19,221 bases of DNA from contig PMUF01000222.1 in NCBI GenBank assembly GCA_003167015.1, forward strand, positions 1 through 19,221, written 5' to 3'. The notes beneath the pieces are model-generated. The model had not been told where the DNA came from. It was given only the letters and a program-made list of their open reading frames with translations, and made no database searches. Each line of letters opens with the position of its first letter. Positions within the stretch are counted from its first letter, which is position 1. This document shows, piece by piece, positions 6,697-15,600 of the stretch. The translations under genes and the position numbers were made by a program. This DNA is from Chitinophagaceae bacterium (GTDB lineage: Bacteria > Bacteroidota > Bacteroidia > Chitinophagales > Chitinophagaceae).

Positions 6697-8022
6697 ATGC
6701 CTGACATCACAAAGGGATGGCGAAAAGAAAAGTCCGGCGATTCATTGCCTGAGGTATTTGCGTCGATCGCGGTACCGAAGGAGGGAAGTTTTTGGAGAAA
6801 GCTACTGGCCTTCTCAGGCCCTGGGTTGATGGTGGCGGTGGGGTATATGGATCCCGGAAATTGGGCCACGGATATTGCCGGTGGAGCGAGGTTTGGCTAC
6901 ACCTTATTGTCGGTCATTCTGATATCCAATTTTTTTGCGATCATTTTGCAGTACCTGGCCTTGAAATTGGGCATAGCTACGGAAAGGGATCTTGCCCAGG
7001 CTTGCCGGGATCACTACAGCCCCTTGACCAGCGCCTGTCTGTGGGTCCTGTGTGAAGTGGCAATAGCAGCTTGCGACCTGGCTGAAGTGATAGGGTCGGC
7101 GCTGGCATTGAATCTGTTGTTCCATATTCCCCTGACGGTCGGCGTAGCGATCACTGCGTTGGATGTACTGGTTATTTTATTTTTTCAGTATAAAGGGTTT
7201 CGGCTAATAGAAAGCATAGTAGCCGCCCTCATTTTTGTGATCCTCGGCTGTTTTACCTATGAAATCGTAGCTTCTCACCCGGATTTCATTCCCATTCTAA
7301 GCGGCCTTATTCCTAAACAACAAGTTGTGTCTAATCCATCTATGCTGTATATAGCTATTGGGATATTGGGCGCGACTGTAATGCCGCATAACCTGTATCT
7401 GCATTCCAGCATCGTACAAACCCGTGCGTATGAACGCAACGAAACAGGTAAGAAAATGGCTATCAAATTTGCCGCCATAGATAGTACCGTCGCCTTATTA
7501 TTCGCCTTTTTTATCAATGCAGCCATTCTCATAGTAGCCGGGGCCGCTTTTCACACGACAGGGCACCAGGGGGTTGCGGATATCATGGAAGCGCATAAGT
7601 TACTGGCTCCCTTGCTGGGCGCTACTTTTGCAAGCACTTTATTTGCCGTTGCGTTGCTTGCATCCGGCCAAAATTCTACGTTGACAGGAACATTAGCCGG
7701 CCAGATCGTCATGGAAGGTTTTCTGCACATTCGTTTAAAGCCCTGGCTAAGAAGATTAATAACCAGAGGCATTGCGATCATACCCGCATTTATTGTGACG
7801 GTCATGTACGGAGAACGGGGGATCGCGAACCTTTTGTTGCTCAGCCAGGTGATCCTTTCCATGCAGCTGAGCTTTGCCGTCATCCCGCTGATTTTGTTCA
7901 CCAATGACCGTCATAAGATGGGATCGTTCGTCAACAGCTGGAGTACCAGGATCATCGCCTGGGTAGTTGCCACGATCATCCTTCTTCTCAATTTATATCT
8001 CTTGTATGATACGTTCAAATAG
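6697..8022 (+). CDS. mntH: Nramp family divalent metal transporter (MntH)
   Basis: The 441-residue protein has about 11-12 hydrophobic segments and both Nramp metal-site motifs. The first helix has MDPGNWATDI (Asp52, Asn55 counted from ATG 6697). The sixth helix has VMPHNLYLHSS (Met229, Pro230, His231, Asn232). In the family the Asp, Asn and Met side chains bind Mn2+ or Fe2+ and uptake is coupled to protons across the inner membrane. All key residues are present and length is normal. ATG 6697 is preferred over an in-frame TTG at 6688, because a purine-rich stretch (6678-6685) is better spaced to it. The gene is divergent from the MntR-like regulator. Its last 17 nt overlap the start of a TonB-dependent receptor, so the two are translated from one message. 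Mn2+ is the likeliest substrate given the regulator. Confidence 0.94.
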   Translation: MPDITKGWRKEKSGDSLPEVFASIAVPKEGSFWRKLLAFSGPGLMVAVGYMDPGNWATDIAGGARFGYTLLSVILISNFFAIILQYLALKLGIATERDLAQACRDHYSPLTSACLWVLCEVAIAACDLAEVIGSALALNLLFHIPLTVGVAITALDVLVILFFQYKGFRLIESIVAALIFVILGCFTYEIVASHPDFIPILSGLIPKQQVVSNPSMLYIAIGILGATVMPHNLYLHSSIVQTRAYERNETGKKMAIKFAAIDSTVALLFAFFINAAILIVAGAAFHTTGHQGVADIMEAHKLLAPLLGATFASTLFAVALLASGQNSTLTGTLAGQIVMEGFLHIRLKPWLRRLITRGIAIIPAFIVTVMYGERGIANLLLLSQVILSMQLSFAVIPLILFTNDRHKMGSFVNSWSTRIIAWVVATIILLLNLYLLYDTFK

Positions 8023-10384
8023 AATATGCTTACTTCTGCTTTCATTAGTTTTGACGCTTTACGCCAGGGCGCAGGTTATGCCGGGGAAGGTGCGGCCTTT
8101 GCCGGGGAAAGTGACGGATTCCTTAAGGGGAAACGTCACGGATTCTTTTACGTCCCTGAAAGAAGTCATTATCACCTCCCTTGGTAATACGACGATCCTG
8201 CGACGTGCCCCGGCGCCGGTTTCTGTGGTTACGCACGATATGTTCCTTCAGCAGTCTTCCACGAATGTGATCGATGCCATTGCCCGGCAACCGGGCATTA
8301 CGGCGATTACTACGGGTCCGGGCGTTTCCAAGCCGGAAATCAACGGGCTGGGATACAACCGGGTATTGACCCTTTTCGACGGTGAACGGCAGGAAGATTT
8401 CCAGTGGGGCGATGAACATGGCATCCTGATCGATCCCTATGCCGTCTACGATGCCGAGATTATCCGGGGGCCTGCGAGCCTTCAATACGGCGCCAATGCC
8501 ATGGCCGGTGTGGTGAGCTTCAAGTCGCAACCCACTCCGACCGCCGGGACCATACAAGGCAGTGTGCAGTCGGAATTTCAGACGAATAACGGGCTGGCGG
8601 GGAATTCGGTGAACCTGAGCGGCAACAATGGCGGTTTCGTATGGGATATCAGGGGCAGTTATGAGGCGGCGCATTGTTACCAGGACCCTCATGACGGATA
8701 TGTATGGGGAACTGCGTTCATCCAGGGCAATCTAAGGGCGGTGCTGGGATGGAATACGAAATGGGGATCGACCCGGCTGTCGGTGAGTACCCTGGCCAAA
8801 CAGATCGAGATCCCCGATGGCAACCGCGACAGCGCAAGCGGGCGGTTTGAATTCGATGTGCCCCGGGGTGCGGAGTTTGTCAATGGAAAGTACGTCGCGG
8901 GCAGTGGACAGGTATTTCCGACCCTGGGTAATTTTTTATCTTACCGGCCCGACATCTCGAGCTACCAGGTCTTGCGTCACGATGCGGTCTGGTGGCAGAA
9001 CAATATTACCGCCGGCAGGGGAAAGATCGTGGCAGATATCGGGTATACCCGGAGCGTACGTCATGAAATAGATACGGGTACCGTGGCCGAAGAGAATATG
9101 TTCGTACATGACATCCCCTACTCGCTGAAATACCAGCGGGAAGGGGGGCTTTCAGGCCTGCAGCTGACCACGGGCATCAACGGGGTCTATGAATTCATGC
9201 ATAACGGTCCTGAGCCTCCGGCGCCATACATAGGCGATTTTGAGATCCCCGACTATCATATTTTTGATGCCGGCACCTACGGCATTTTGCAAAAGGATTT
9301 TAAAAAGCTCACGATCAGTGGCGGGGCACGCTATGACATGAGGCATATGACGGGGCAGTCTATGTACCTAACCGGCTATAACACCCCGGCGCAAGAAGAA
9401 GTGAGTGCGGGAACGGCGGGTGCGTATACGCAGTTTCCTTCCTTTGGGCAGACGTACACGGGTTTTTCGGGCAGTCTCGGCGCCAGTTATCAATTAGGGG
9501 AACATCATTATGTAAAATTGAACCTGGCCAGGAGTTATCGTGCCCCAGCCATCAATGAGCTGACGAGTAATGAGCTGAATCCCGGCGCTTTCGCGTATGA
9601 ATTAGGGAATACCGACCTCAAACCTGAACAAGGCTATGAAGCGGACGTCGCCTATGGCCATAACGGCAGGGACGTTAGTTTTGAGGTCGATGGATTTTAC
9701 AACCGGATCAGCCGGTTTATCTTTTCGGATAGGCTTGGCAGTGAAAACGGCGGGGATTCTCTTATTCTGGGAAAGCCTGCCTACAAATACATGGCGAATA
9801 CGGCCGTTATTACGGGGGTGACGGCGTATGTCAAAGTGCATCCGGCCGCTGCGGGATGGTTGGAATGGGACAACGGGTTCACCTATATCTATACGTTTCT
9901 GCCCGGGCAGACCGATTCGACCCGGCATGTGCCCTGGACACCTGCGCCCCGGCTGACGTCTACTGTCAGGATTAAGCTGCCGGCTGGTCGTACGTCCATT
10001 CTTAGCAAAACGTATGTTGAATGTGGAGTAGAGCATGACTGGGCGCAGCATAATATTTACGGCGCCTTTTGGACCGAGCTGCCTTCTTATGCGTATACTT
10101 TATTCAAGACCGGCGTAGGAACCGATTTTGTCAACCGGGCCACTCATCGGGTGGTCTGCTCGCTGTTCATCAACTGCACGAACCTGATGAACACGGCTTA
10201 TATCGACCATACCTCGCGTACGCAATATTTCTGGGCTTACAATGGCGTGAATGATCCCACCAATTTTGGCCGTACCCCTGCCATCGTCAAGAGGGAAAGC
10301 GAAGGCATTTACAATATGGGGAGGAATGTAGGACTGAAGCTGGTTTTCCCGATTGCTGTGGCCTCCGGGGCGCACGCGAAGTGA
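8006..10384 (+). CDS. TonB-dependent outer-membrane receptor, probable metal receptor partnered with MntH
   Basis: The protein is 792 residues with a signal peptide (MIRSNRICLLLLSLVLTLYA, cut near ARAQ). A TonB plug domain at about 50-165 contains NVIDAIARQPGI, the motif DGERQEDFQWGDEHG and IIRGPASLQYGANAMAGVV. A 22-strand-type barrel follows, with NLARSYRAPAINEL and the GNTDLKPEQGYEADV motif. There is no CarboxypepD_reg or STN domain, so it is a classical TBDT rather than SusC. ATG 8006 is chosen because it starts the signal peptide; an upstream in-frame TTG at 7967 would add residues before it. The start lies inside mntH (17-nt overlap), implying coupling. The GDEHG plug motif and receptor shape resemble metal (zinc/copper-type) receptors, but the substrate is inferred from its partner. 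After the last barrel strand (KLVF) there is an odd ten-residue tail (PIAVASGAHAK region). Confidence 0.9.
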   Translation: MIRSNRICLLLLSLVLTLYARAQVMPGKVRPLPGKVTDSLRGNVTDSFTSLKEVIITSLGNTTILRRAPAPVSVVTHDMFLQQSSTNVIDAIARQPGITAITTGPGVSKPEINGLGYNRVLTLFDGERQEDFQWGDEHGILIDPYAVYDAEIIRGPASLQYGANAMAGVVSFKSQPTPTAGTIQGSVQSEFQTNNGLAGNSVNLSGNNGGFVWDIRGSYEAAHCYQDPHDGYVWGTAFIQGNLRAVLGWNTKWGSTRLSVSTLAKQIEIPDGNRDSASGRFEFDVPRGAEFVNGKYVAGSGQVFPTLGNFLSYRPDISSYQVLRHDAVWWQNNITAGRGKIVADIGYTRSVRHEIDTGTVAEENMFVHDIPYSLKYQREGGLSGLQLTTGINGVYEFMHNGPEPPAPYIGDFEIPDYHIFDAGTYGILQKDFKKLTISGGARYDMRHMTGQSMYLTGYNTPAQEEVSAGTAGAYTQFPSFGQTYTGFSGSLGASYQLGEHHYVKLNLARSYRAPAINELTSNELNPGAFAYELGNTDLKPEQGYEADVAYGHNGRDVSFEVDGFYNRISRFIFSDRLGSENGGDSLILGKPAYKYMANTAVITGVTAYVKVHPAAAGWLEWDNGFTYIYTFLPGQTDSTRHVPWTPAPRLTSTVRIKLPAGRTSILSKTYVECGVEHDWAQHNIYGAFWTELPSYAYTLFKTGVGTDFVNRATHRVVCSLFINCTNLMNTAYIDHTSRTQYFWAYNGVNDPTNFGRTPAIVKRESEGIYNMGRNVGLKLVFPIAVASGAHAK
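8079..8149 (+). repeat. short degenerate tandem repeat after the receptor signal peptide
   Basis: Three partial copies of a GC-rich unit follow each other: TGCCGGGGAAGGTG, then TGCCGGGGAAAGTGACGGAT, then AGGGGAAACGTCACGGAT. They encode PGKV, PGKVTDSLR and GNVTDSFT; the last two are 24 nt apart. This is the linker before the plug domain, where the TonB box would lie. Confidence 0.55.
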
Positions 10385-10401
10385 AATTGTCGTATATTTA
10401 T

Positions 10402-10432
10402 TCCTGCATCTTTACTCTTATCCTGCATCTTT
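10402..10432 (+). repeat. 12-bp direct repeat before the sigma factor
   Basis: TCCTGCATCTTT occurs at 10402-10413 and 10421-10432, a 19-bp period. It lies between the TonB receptor stop and the preferred sigma factor start. Its role is unknown; it may be slippage or a regulator half-site pair. Confidence 0.4.
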
Positions 10433-10458
10433 TTACTACTACTGCCTGGAGGAAACAA

Positions 10459-11049
10459 TTGGAGGAAACTGGAATAAATACGGATAAGGCCCTATTTGAA
10501 CGCATCGCAACAGGCGATGAAGCTGCGTTCAGCATTATCTTCTTTCGCTATACCGCCCGTCTGGCGCCTTTCGTCACTCAGTTATTGCAATCGGACAGCT
10601 GGTCGGAAGAGATCGTTCAGGATGTCTTTCTTCGGCTCTGGCAGAGCCGGCTGCAGTTAGCCACGATTGAGCATCCTTCTGCCTATCTCTACCAGATGGC
10701 GTCTAACCGGACGCTCGACTATATCAAGCGCAATGCCCGCGATGTGAAGCTGCAATACTATGCGGCGCGGTGGAGTGCGCCGGGCGTCAACCATCCCGAG
10801 ACGGACCAGGACTTCCGGGAAATAGAGGCCTTGCTGAAAGAGGCCGTGGTCCGCCTGCCTGCCCAACGCCGGCGAGTGTATCAGTTAGTGCGGGAGGAAG
10901 GACTTTCCCATGCGGAGATTGCCGAGCGGCTTCAGATTTCGAGGCATACCGTTCGCAATCATGTGGCGGAAGCGCTGCAAGAAATAAGGCTTTATCTCCG
11001 CGAGCATGGGGTGATGGTGGTGTTCCTGCTGGGGCTGGTGGAGAAGTGA
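10459..11049 (+). CDS. ECF-type RNA polymerase sigma factor of a FecR/SusC surface-signalling cassette
   Basis: Counted from TTG 10459, the 196-residue protein has sigma region 2 (about 20-90, with EEIVQDVFLRLWQ at 50-62). Region 4 (about 127-181) has the HTH SHAEIAERLQISRHTVRNHV. It ends in a hydrophobic tail (MVVFLLGLV), common in Bacteroidota ECF factors paired with FecR. It would direct polymerase to the downstream fecR-susC-susD genes when released. The start is uncertain. TTG 10459 has a GGAGG (10448-10452) six nt upstream and gives a normal sigma N-terminus. A GTG at 10381, overlapping the receptor stop as GTGA, would add a 26-residue hydrophobic leader (IYSCIFTLILHLF), which is unusual for this family. 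No start ATG is available in the N-terminal part. Confidence 0.87.
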   Translation: MEETGINTDKALFERIATGDEAAFSIIFFRYTARLAPFVTQLLQSDSWSEEIVQDVFLRLWQSRLQLATIEHPSAYLYQMASNRTLDYIKRNARDVKLQYYAARWSAPGVNHPETDQDFREIEALLKEAVVRLPAQRRRVYQLVREEGLSHAEIAERLQISRHTVRNHVAEALQEIRLYLREHGVMVVFLLGLVEK

Positions 11050-11091
11050 GGCGGAGGGCCCGAAGCGATTGGACCGGGGGAGCGGGCGGAA

Positions 11092-11159
11092 GCCGAGAAA
11101 AAACTTTTTTTCTGCGACGGTAGTAGTTCGGCTTTTGGGCGAAGTCTTATACCTGAAGC
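11092..11159 (+). promoter_or_regulatory. probable ECF-sigma-type promoter region before fecR
   Basis: The 110-nt gap between sigma factor and fecR ends with an A6-CT7 tract (around 11098-11111), then a GTAGTAGTTCGG segment and GTCTTATAC just before the ATG. No TTTG/TAnnTTTG pair is present. An A/T-tract followed by a short GC-containing block fits an autoregulated ECF promoter of this cassette, but this is inference. Confidence 0.3.
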
Positions 11160-12440
11160 ATGAATACCACCAACTCTAGAATCATCTATCTCTGGCAGCA
11201 ATTCAGCGCCCGTCAGGCCACCCGTGCCGAACTGGACGAACTGATGGAGCTCCTGTCCTCCGGCAGCCATGATGAAGAAAGCCGCCAATACCTGCAACAG
11301 CTGTTGGCGGCCACACCGGCCGGCGAGGAAGACCGCGCCCGCTGGGAACCTATCCTTCAATCCATTTTGCATCCGGTCAGAACGCTCGAGCCCCATTCGG
11401 TGGGCGCGGGCGAGGCTTCGCGGAGCGGCGCTTCGGTGACGGGCAGTCCTTCACCTGTCCGTCGTTGGGTGCGTCGTGCGATGGCGGCCGCGGCGGTCGT
11501 ATTGCTGCTGGTCGGACTGTTCCAGCTGTGGCGGACTTCCCGGACCGAAGTGTCTGTGCAGGCGCCTGTCGTTATCGTGGCGCCGGGAGGCAACAGAGCA
11601 GTGCTGACGCTGGCAAGCGGCCAAAAGATTTTGTTGGACAGCGCGGCGACGGGGGTTTTGGCCGAACAGGGGAATACGCATGTGCAGAAACTGGGGGATG
11701 GGAAAATCGCGTATGAAGCCGGAGGACGAGGCGGCGACGGGACCAGGGGCGCGGTCGCACCATTATATAATACACTCACTACCCCACGCGGGGGCCAATA
11801 CCAACTGACCCTTCCCGACGGCACAAAAGTCTGGCTCAATGCAGCCAGCAGCATCACTTATCCTACTGCCTTCACCGGCAACAGCCGAACGGTGGAAATG
11901 ACGGGCGAGGCATACTTCGAAGTGGCCCACGATAAAAAGCGACCCTTCACGGTCAAAGCCGGCGGCCAGACTATCCAGGATATCGGCACGCATTTTAACG
12001 TCAATGTCTATGCGGATGAGCCTGCGCAGGTGACGACTCTGCTGGAAGGTGCGGTGAGCGTGGACGGCCATCGGTTGCGGCCGGGGGAAAGGGCTACCGT
12101 CACCGGCGCGACTGGCACGCGGACGACTGCCTCGGGGACGACTGGCTCCGGCACGACTGGCTCCGGCGGCAATATCCAGATAACGCAGGGTGACCCGGAC
12201 CAGGCAGTCGCCTGGAAAAACGGGCTGTTCAATTTTACCGACGCAGGAGTGGAAACCGTGATGCGTCAGCTGTCACGCTGGTACAATGTAGACGTGACCT
12301 ATGAAGGTAATATCCCGCCCAGGCAGTTCACCGGGATGATCGGCAGGTCGCTGACGCTGAACCAGGTGCTGGCAGGCCTGACGAAGGAGAGAGTACATTA
12401 CCAGATTGAAAAAGGCAACCGATTGATTATAACACCTTAA
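11160..12440 (+). CDS. FecR-type anti-sigma factor with C-terminal DUF4974
   Basis: The 426-residue protein has the four-part layout of Bacteroidota FecR proteins. A cytoplasmic sigma-binding N-domain lies at about 5-72 (YLWQQFSARQATRAELDELM). One membrane helix lies at about 106-124 (AMAAAAVVLLLVGLFQLW). The periplasmic FecR core is at about 204-300, with TPRGGQYQLTLPDGTKVWLN, SITYPTAF and EAYFEVAHD. DUF4974 is at about 353-424 (LFNFTDAGVETVMRQLSRWYNVDV). DUF4974 is thought to contact the STN domain of the receptor. The protein holds the upstream sigma factor until the SusC transducer signals substrate. A low-complexity Thr/Gly/Ser linker (residues 316-338) encoded by short DNA repeats joins the core to DUF4974. 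ATG 11160 gives the expected N-terminus. Confidence 0.93.
   Translation: MNTTNSRIIYLWQQFSARQATRAELDELMELLSSGSHDEESRQYLQQLLAATPAGEEDRARWEPILQSILHPVRTLEPHSVGAGEASRSGASVTGSPSPVRRWVRRAMAAAAVVLLLVGLFQLWRTSRTEVSVQAPVVIVAPGGNRAVLTLASGQKILLDSAATGVLAEQGNTHVQKLGDGKIAYEAGGRGGDGTRGAVAPLYNTLTTPRGGQYQLTLPDGTKVWLNAASSITYPTAFTGNSRTVEMTGEAYFEVAHDKKRPFTVKAGGQTIQDIGTHFNVNVYADEPAQVTTLLEGAVSVDGHRLRPGERATVTGATGTRTTASGTTGSGTTGSGGNIQITQGDPDQAVAWKNGLFNFTDAGVETVMRQLSRWYNVDVTYEGNIPPRQFTGMIGRSLTLNQVLAGLTKERVHYQIEKGNRLIITP
12108..12172 (+). repeat. microsatellite-like linker repeat in the anti-sigma gene
   Basis: The segment repeats a GGCACGACTGGCTCC-like 15-nt unit two to three times with decay, encoding GTTASGTTGSGTTGSGG. 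It is a flexible linker that may vary in length between strains. Confidence 0.6.
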
Positions 12441-12694
12441 ACACCTTTATTATGTAAAAAAAACTGCGTGAGAAAACCAACGGCATGACCCGGGAGGGCG
12501 CGCGCCGCCATGAGAAGAACTCCCGCGCCGATCGTGAGGGTGGCTCATGAAAGAGAAAATTGACTGTATTGATCAAGCTGGCCTACAATGAAAAACCGGG
12601 TGCAAGATTGGAGCCTTTACCCGGTGTTCGTTCAGGTCAATCATTAACAGAAGTGTAACCACTGCTTATTCATTAACCCAAACAATGTGAAGGT
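12441..12694 (+). other. 254-nt leader between anti-sigma gene and susC, with possible RNA stems
   Basis: No open frame of note lies here. A GC-rich part holds GGCGCGCGCC (12497-12506, self-complementary) flanked by GGGAG and CTCCC that could pair. Further on, ACCGGGT (12595-12601) and ACCCGGT (12619-12625) form a perfect 7-bp stem with a 17-nt loop. No T-tract follows, so a terminator is unlikely. No TTTG/TAnnTTTG promoter is seen. A structured susC leader or an ECF-dependent start is possible but not shown. Confidence 0.4.
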
Positions 12695-15600
12695 ATGCAA
12701 ATCCAGGCGTTTTGCAAACAGCGGCCTTATGTCGATAAGGAGCGCATGTCCCTGCTCACCAAAACTTTTTTAGTAATGAAGTTGTCGGCTGTTTTAATCC
12801 TTATTGCCTCCCTGCATGTGGCGGCCAGGTCTACCGCCCAAAAGGTGACCTACTCAGCCAAGGATGTAGAGTTGCCGGTCATTTTATCCGTCATCCGCGA
12901 ACAGACGGGCTACGTCTTTTTCTACGACAAAAAAGATCTGAAAGACATCGAACCGATCTCGGTCTCACTGAGGGACGTGCCGGTAGAGGAGGCCCTGCGG
13001 GCTATCCTGCTGGGGCTGCCCCTGGAATTCGAACTGCAGGGCAATACTGTTTTTATCACGCGCAAAGGGGTTACCCGCAGAACCGAGGCCTACTCACCCA
13101 CGACGCCCGAAGCCGCACCCATCGATACCATCCGGGGCTATGTCCGCGACAGTACGGGCGCCCCGTTGCAGGGTGCTACCGTCACGATCAAGGGCACCAA
13201 GGATGGCTCGGTGACCGATCTCAGAGGCGGCTTTGGATTGATCCACGCGAAAGCCGGAATGGTGGTCGTCATCTCTTATACCGGTTACACCAGCAAGGAA
13301 GTCGTCATCACTGGTGGTACCCACGCACTGTTCACCGTCTACCTGCAAAGGAGTCAGGACGCGCTGGACGCGACGATCGTTCAGGCCTATGGCACGACTT
13401 CCCGGCGCTACAACGTAGGCTCGATCTCCACGGTCGATGCGGAGACAATCGAAAAACAACCGGTGACCAACGTCCTGCTGGCGCTACAAGGGCAGGTGCC
13501 TGGTCTGGCTGTCAATGCCACCAGCGGTATCCCCGGCTCGAAGGTGCAGCTGCAGGTCAGAGGACAGAACACGCTGTTGGCCAACCCGAACGGCTTCAAG
13601 CCTTACGATCAGCCCTTGTTGATCATCGATGGTGTGCCATTCGCGCCGCAGAACAATAATGTCAACCAATTTACTTCGCTGACCAACCAGGAGTCGTTCA
13701 ACGGGGGCATCAGCCAATTCGGCGGCATCAGTCCATTCGCCACCATCAACCCTGCCGATATCGAGAGCATTACGGTGCTAAAAGATGCCGACGCGACCTC
13801 CATCTATGGTACCCAGGGTTCGAACGGGGTGATCCTCATCACGACGAAGAAAGGCAAAGCCGGGAAGACGGTTTTCAACCTGACAGCCACGACCGGATTC
13901 AATAGCGATGGTCGCAATATCAAGTTCCTGAATACACCCCAATACCTGCAGCTGCGGAATACGGCGATGGCCCAGGACAGCCTTACGCCGAGCAGCAATC
14001 CCAATGACCCCGGGTATGCGCCCGATCTGACGCTCTTCGATCAAAATAAGTATACCAACTGGGAAAAGCTGATCTATGGGAGGACGTCCAACAATACCAG
14101 CGTCCATGGGAGCTTGTCTGGAGGGACATACAACAATACCTTCATCGTGTCCGGCGGCTACACCCGGTCCGATTTCAACTATCCCGGTCATTTTTCGGAC
14201 CAGCAGTTAACGGAGCATAGCGCCCTGCATCATCTATCCAACGATAACCGGCTGATCATCGATTTCGGGGTGGATTTCGGTTATGATCAGAACAATTCGG
14301 CCAGCTTTGGCGGCAACCGGGACATCGTGGACCCGCCGAACCTGCCGAACCTGAAAAACCCGGACGGCAGCCTGGTATGGAGCTATCAGGGTTTTGACCT
14401 TAGCAACTACCAGTTCTATGCCAACCTGCTGGTCCCCGTCGACCTGCAGACCTATAACTTCAACAACAGCCTGCATCTGACCTACAAGATCCTGTCAGGG
14501 TTGAGCATTGGCGTCACCGCGGGTTATAGCCGGAACACGTCCAATGAGACGACGAGCTTCCCCGGTACCGCCCAGGACCCGCTGTATATCGACCGCAATG
14601 CCCAATTCGCGGAAACCAATTTCCAGACCGGGAATGTCGAGCCCCAGATTGATTACAATGTCAATATCGGCAAGGGCAATCTGTCCGCGCTGGTAGGCGG
14701 TACCTACAAGAAAAACACCAGCTACCAAAACACGCAGGAGGGATACGGTTACGCCAGTGACCTCTTTCTCGGTTCCATCAATGGCGCAGCGACCGTTTAT
14801 GCCTACGACCAAACCAGCCTGTACAGATACGACGCCGGCTTTGGACGGCTGAAGTATATCTATGATAAGGAATTTATCCTCAGCCTGACCGGCAGGCGGG
14901 ACGGGTCGAGCAATTTCGGTCCCGGCAGGCAATTTGGAAATTTCGGGTCGGTCGGCGCCGGCTGGATCTTCACCCAGGAGAAGGCGTTCATGAACAGTAT
15001 CCTCAGCTATGGCAAATTGTCCGGCAGTTACGGGACCAGCGGTTCTGATGGCGTTGCGGCATATTCGTACCAGGCCTTCTGGCAGGCGTATGGCTATGAT
15101 CCCGCTTTCCAGGGGACTCGTGTCGACATCCCGCAGAACCTGTACAACCCGAATTATTCCTGGGCGACGAAGAAGTCGCTGAATATCGCCATGGATCTTG
15201 GCTTCTTCCACGACCGGGTGTTGTTGAACGCCACCTATTATCGCGACCGGGAAGGCAATCAGCTGGGCGGCTATCCCCTGCCAGCTCAGGCCGGCTTTAA
15301 CCAGGTGCTGGAGAACCTGCCTGCCGACGTGCAGAACCAGGGATGGGAGTTTGGCTTTATCTCGAGTAATATCAAGACCAAACATTTTTCCTGGAACAGC
15401 AATTTCAATATCACGTGGAACCGGAATAAGCTGCTGAGCTTCCCCAACCTGGTAGCTTCTCCCTATGCCACTACATACGTCATCGGCAAACCGACATCCG
15501 TTGTATTCGGCTACAGGTACAAGGATGTCAACCCCACCACAGGGTTGTTCGAATTTCTGGACGCGAAGGGCCAGCCCACGTATGAACCGCAATATGGATT

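Noticed and set aside
7967..8005. Upstream TTG start extending the TonB receptor by 13 residues
   Set aside because: The signal peptide starts cleanly at ATG 8006; the extension would place polar and odd residues before it and enlarge the overlap with mntH.
8123..8692. 189-residue minus-strand open frame inside the TonB receptor gene
   Set aside because: It is antisense to the receptor plug domain and Arg/His-rich, a usual shadow of GC-rich coding sequence.
11095..11112. AGAAAAAA/TTTTTTCT symmetry before fecR as a terminator of the sigma gene
   Set aside because: The stem is only A-T with almost no loop, giving little stability; it fits better as an A/T-tract in a promoter region.
14495..15592. 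365-residue minus-strand open frame inside susC
   Set aside because: The sense strand is an unmistakable SusC barrel; the antisense protein has low-complexity Ile/Val/Gly content and no recognisable domain.
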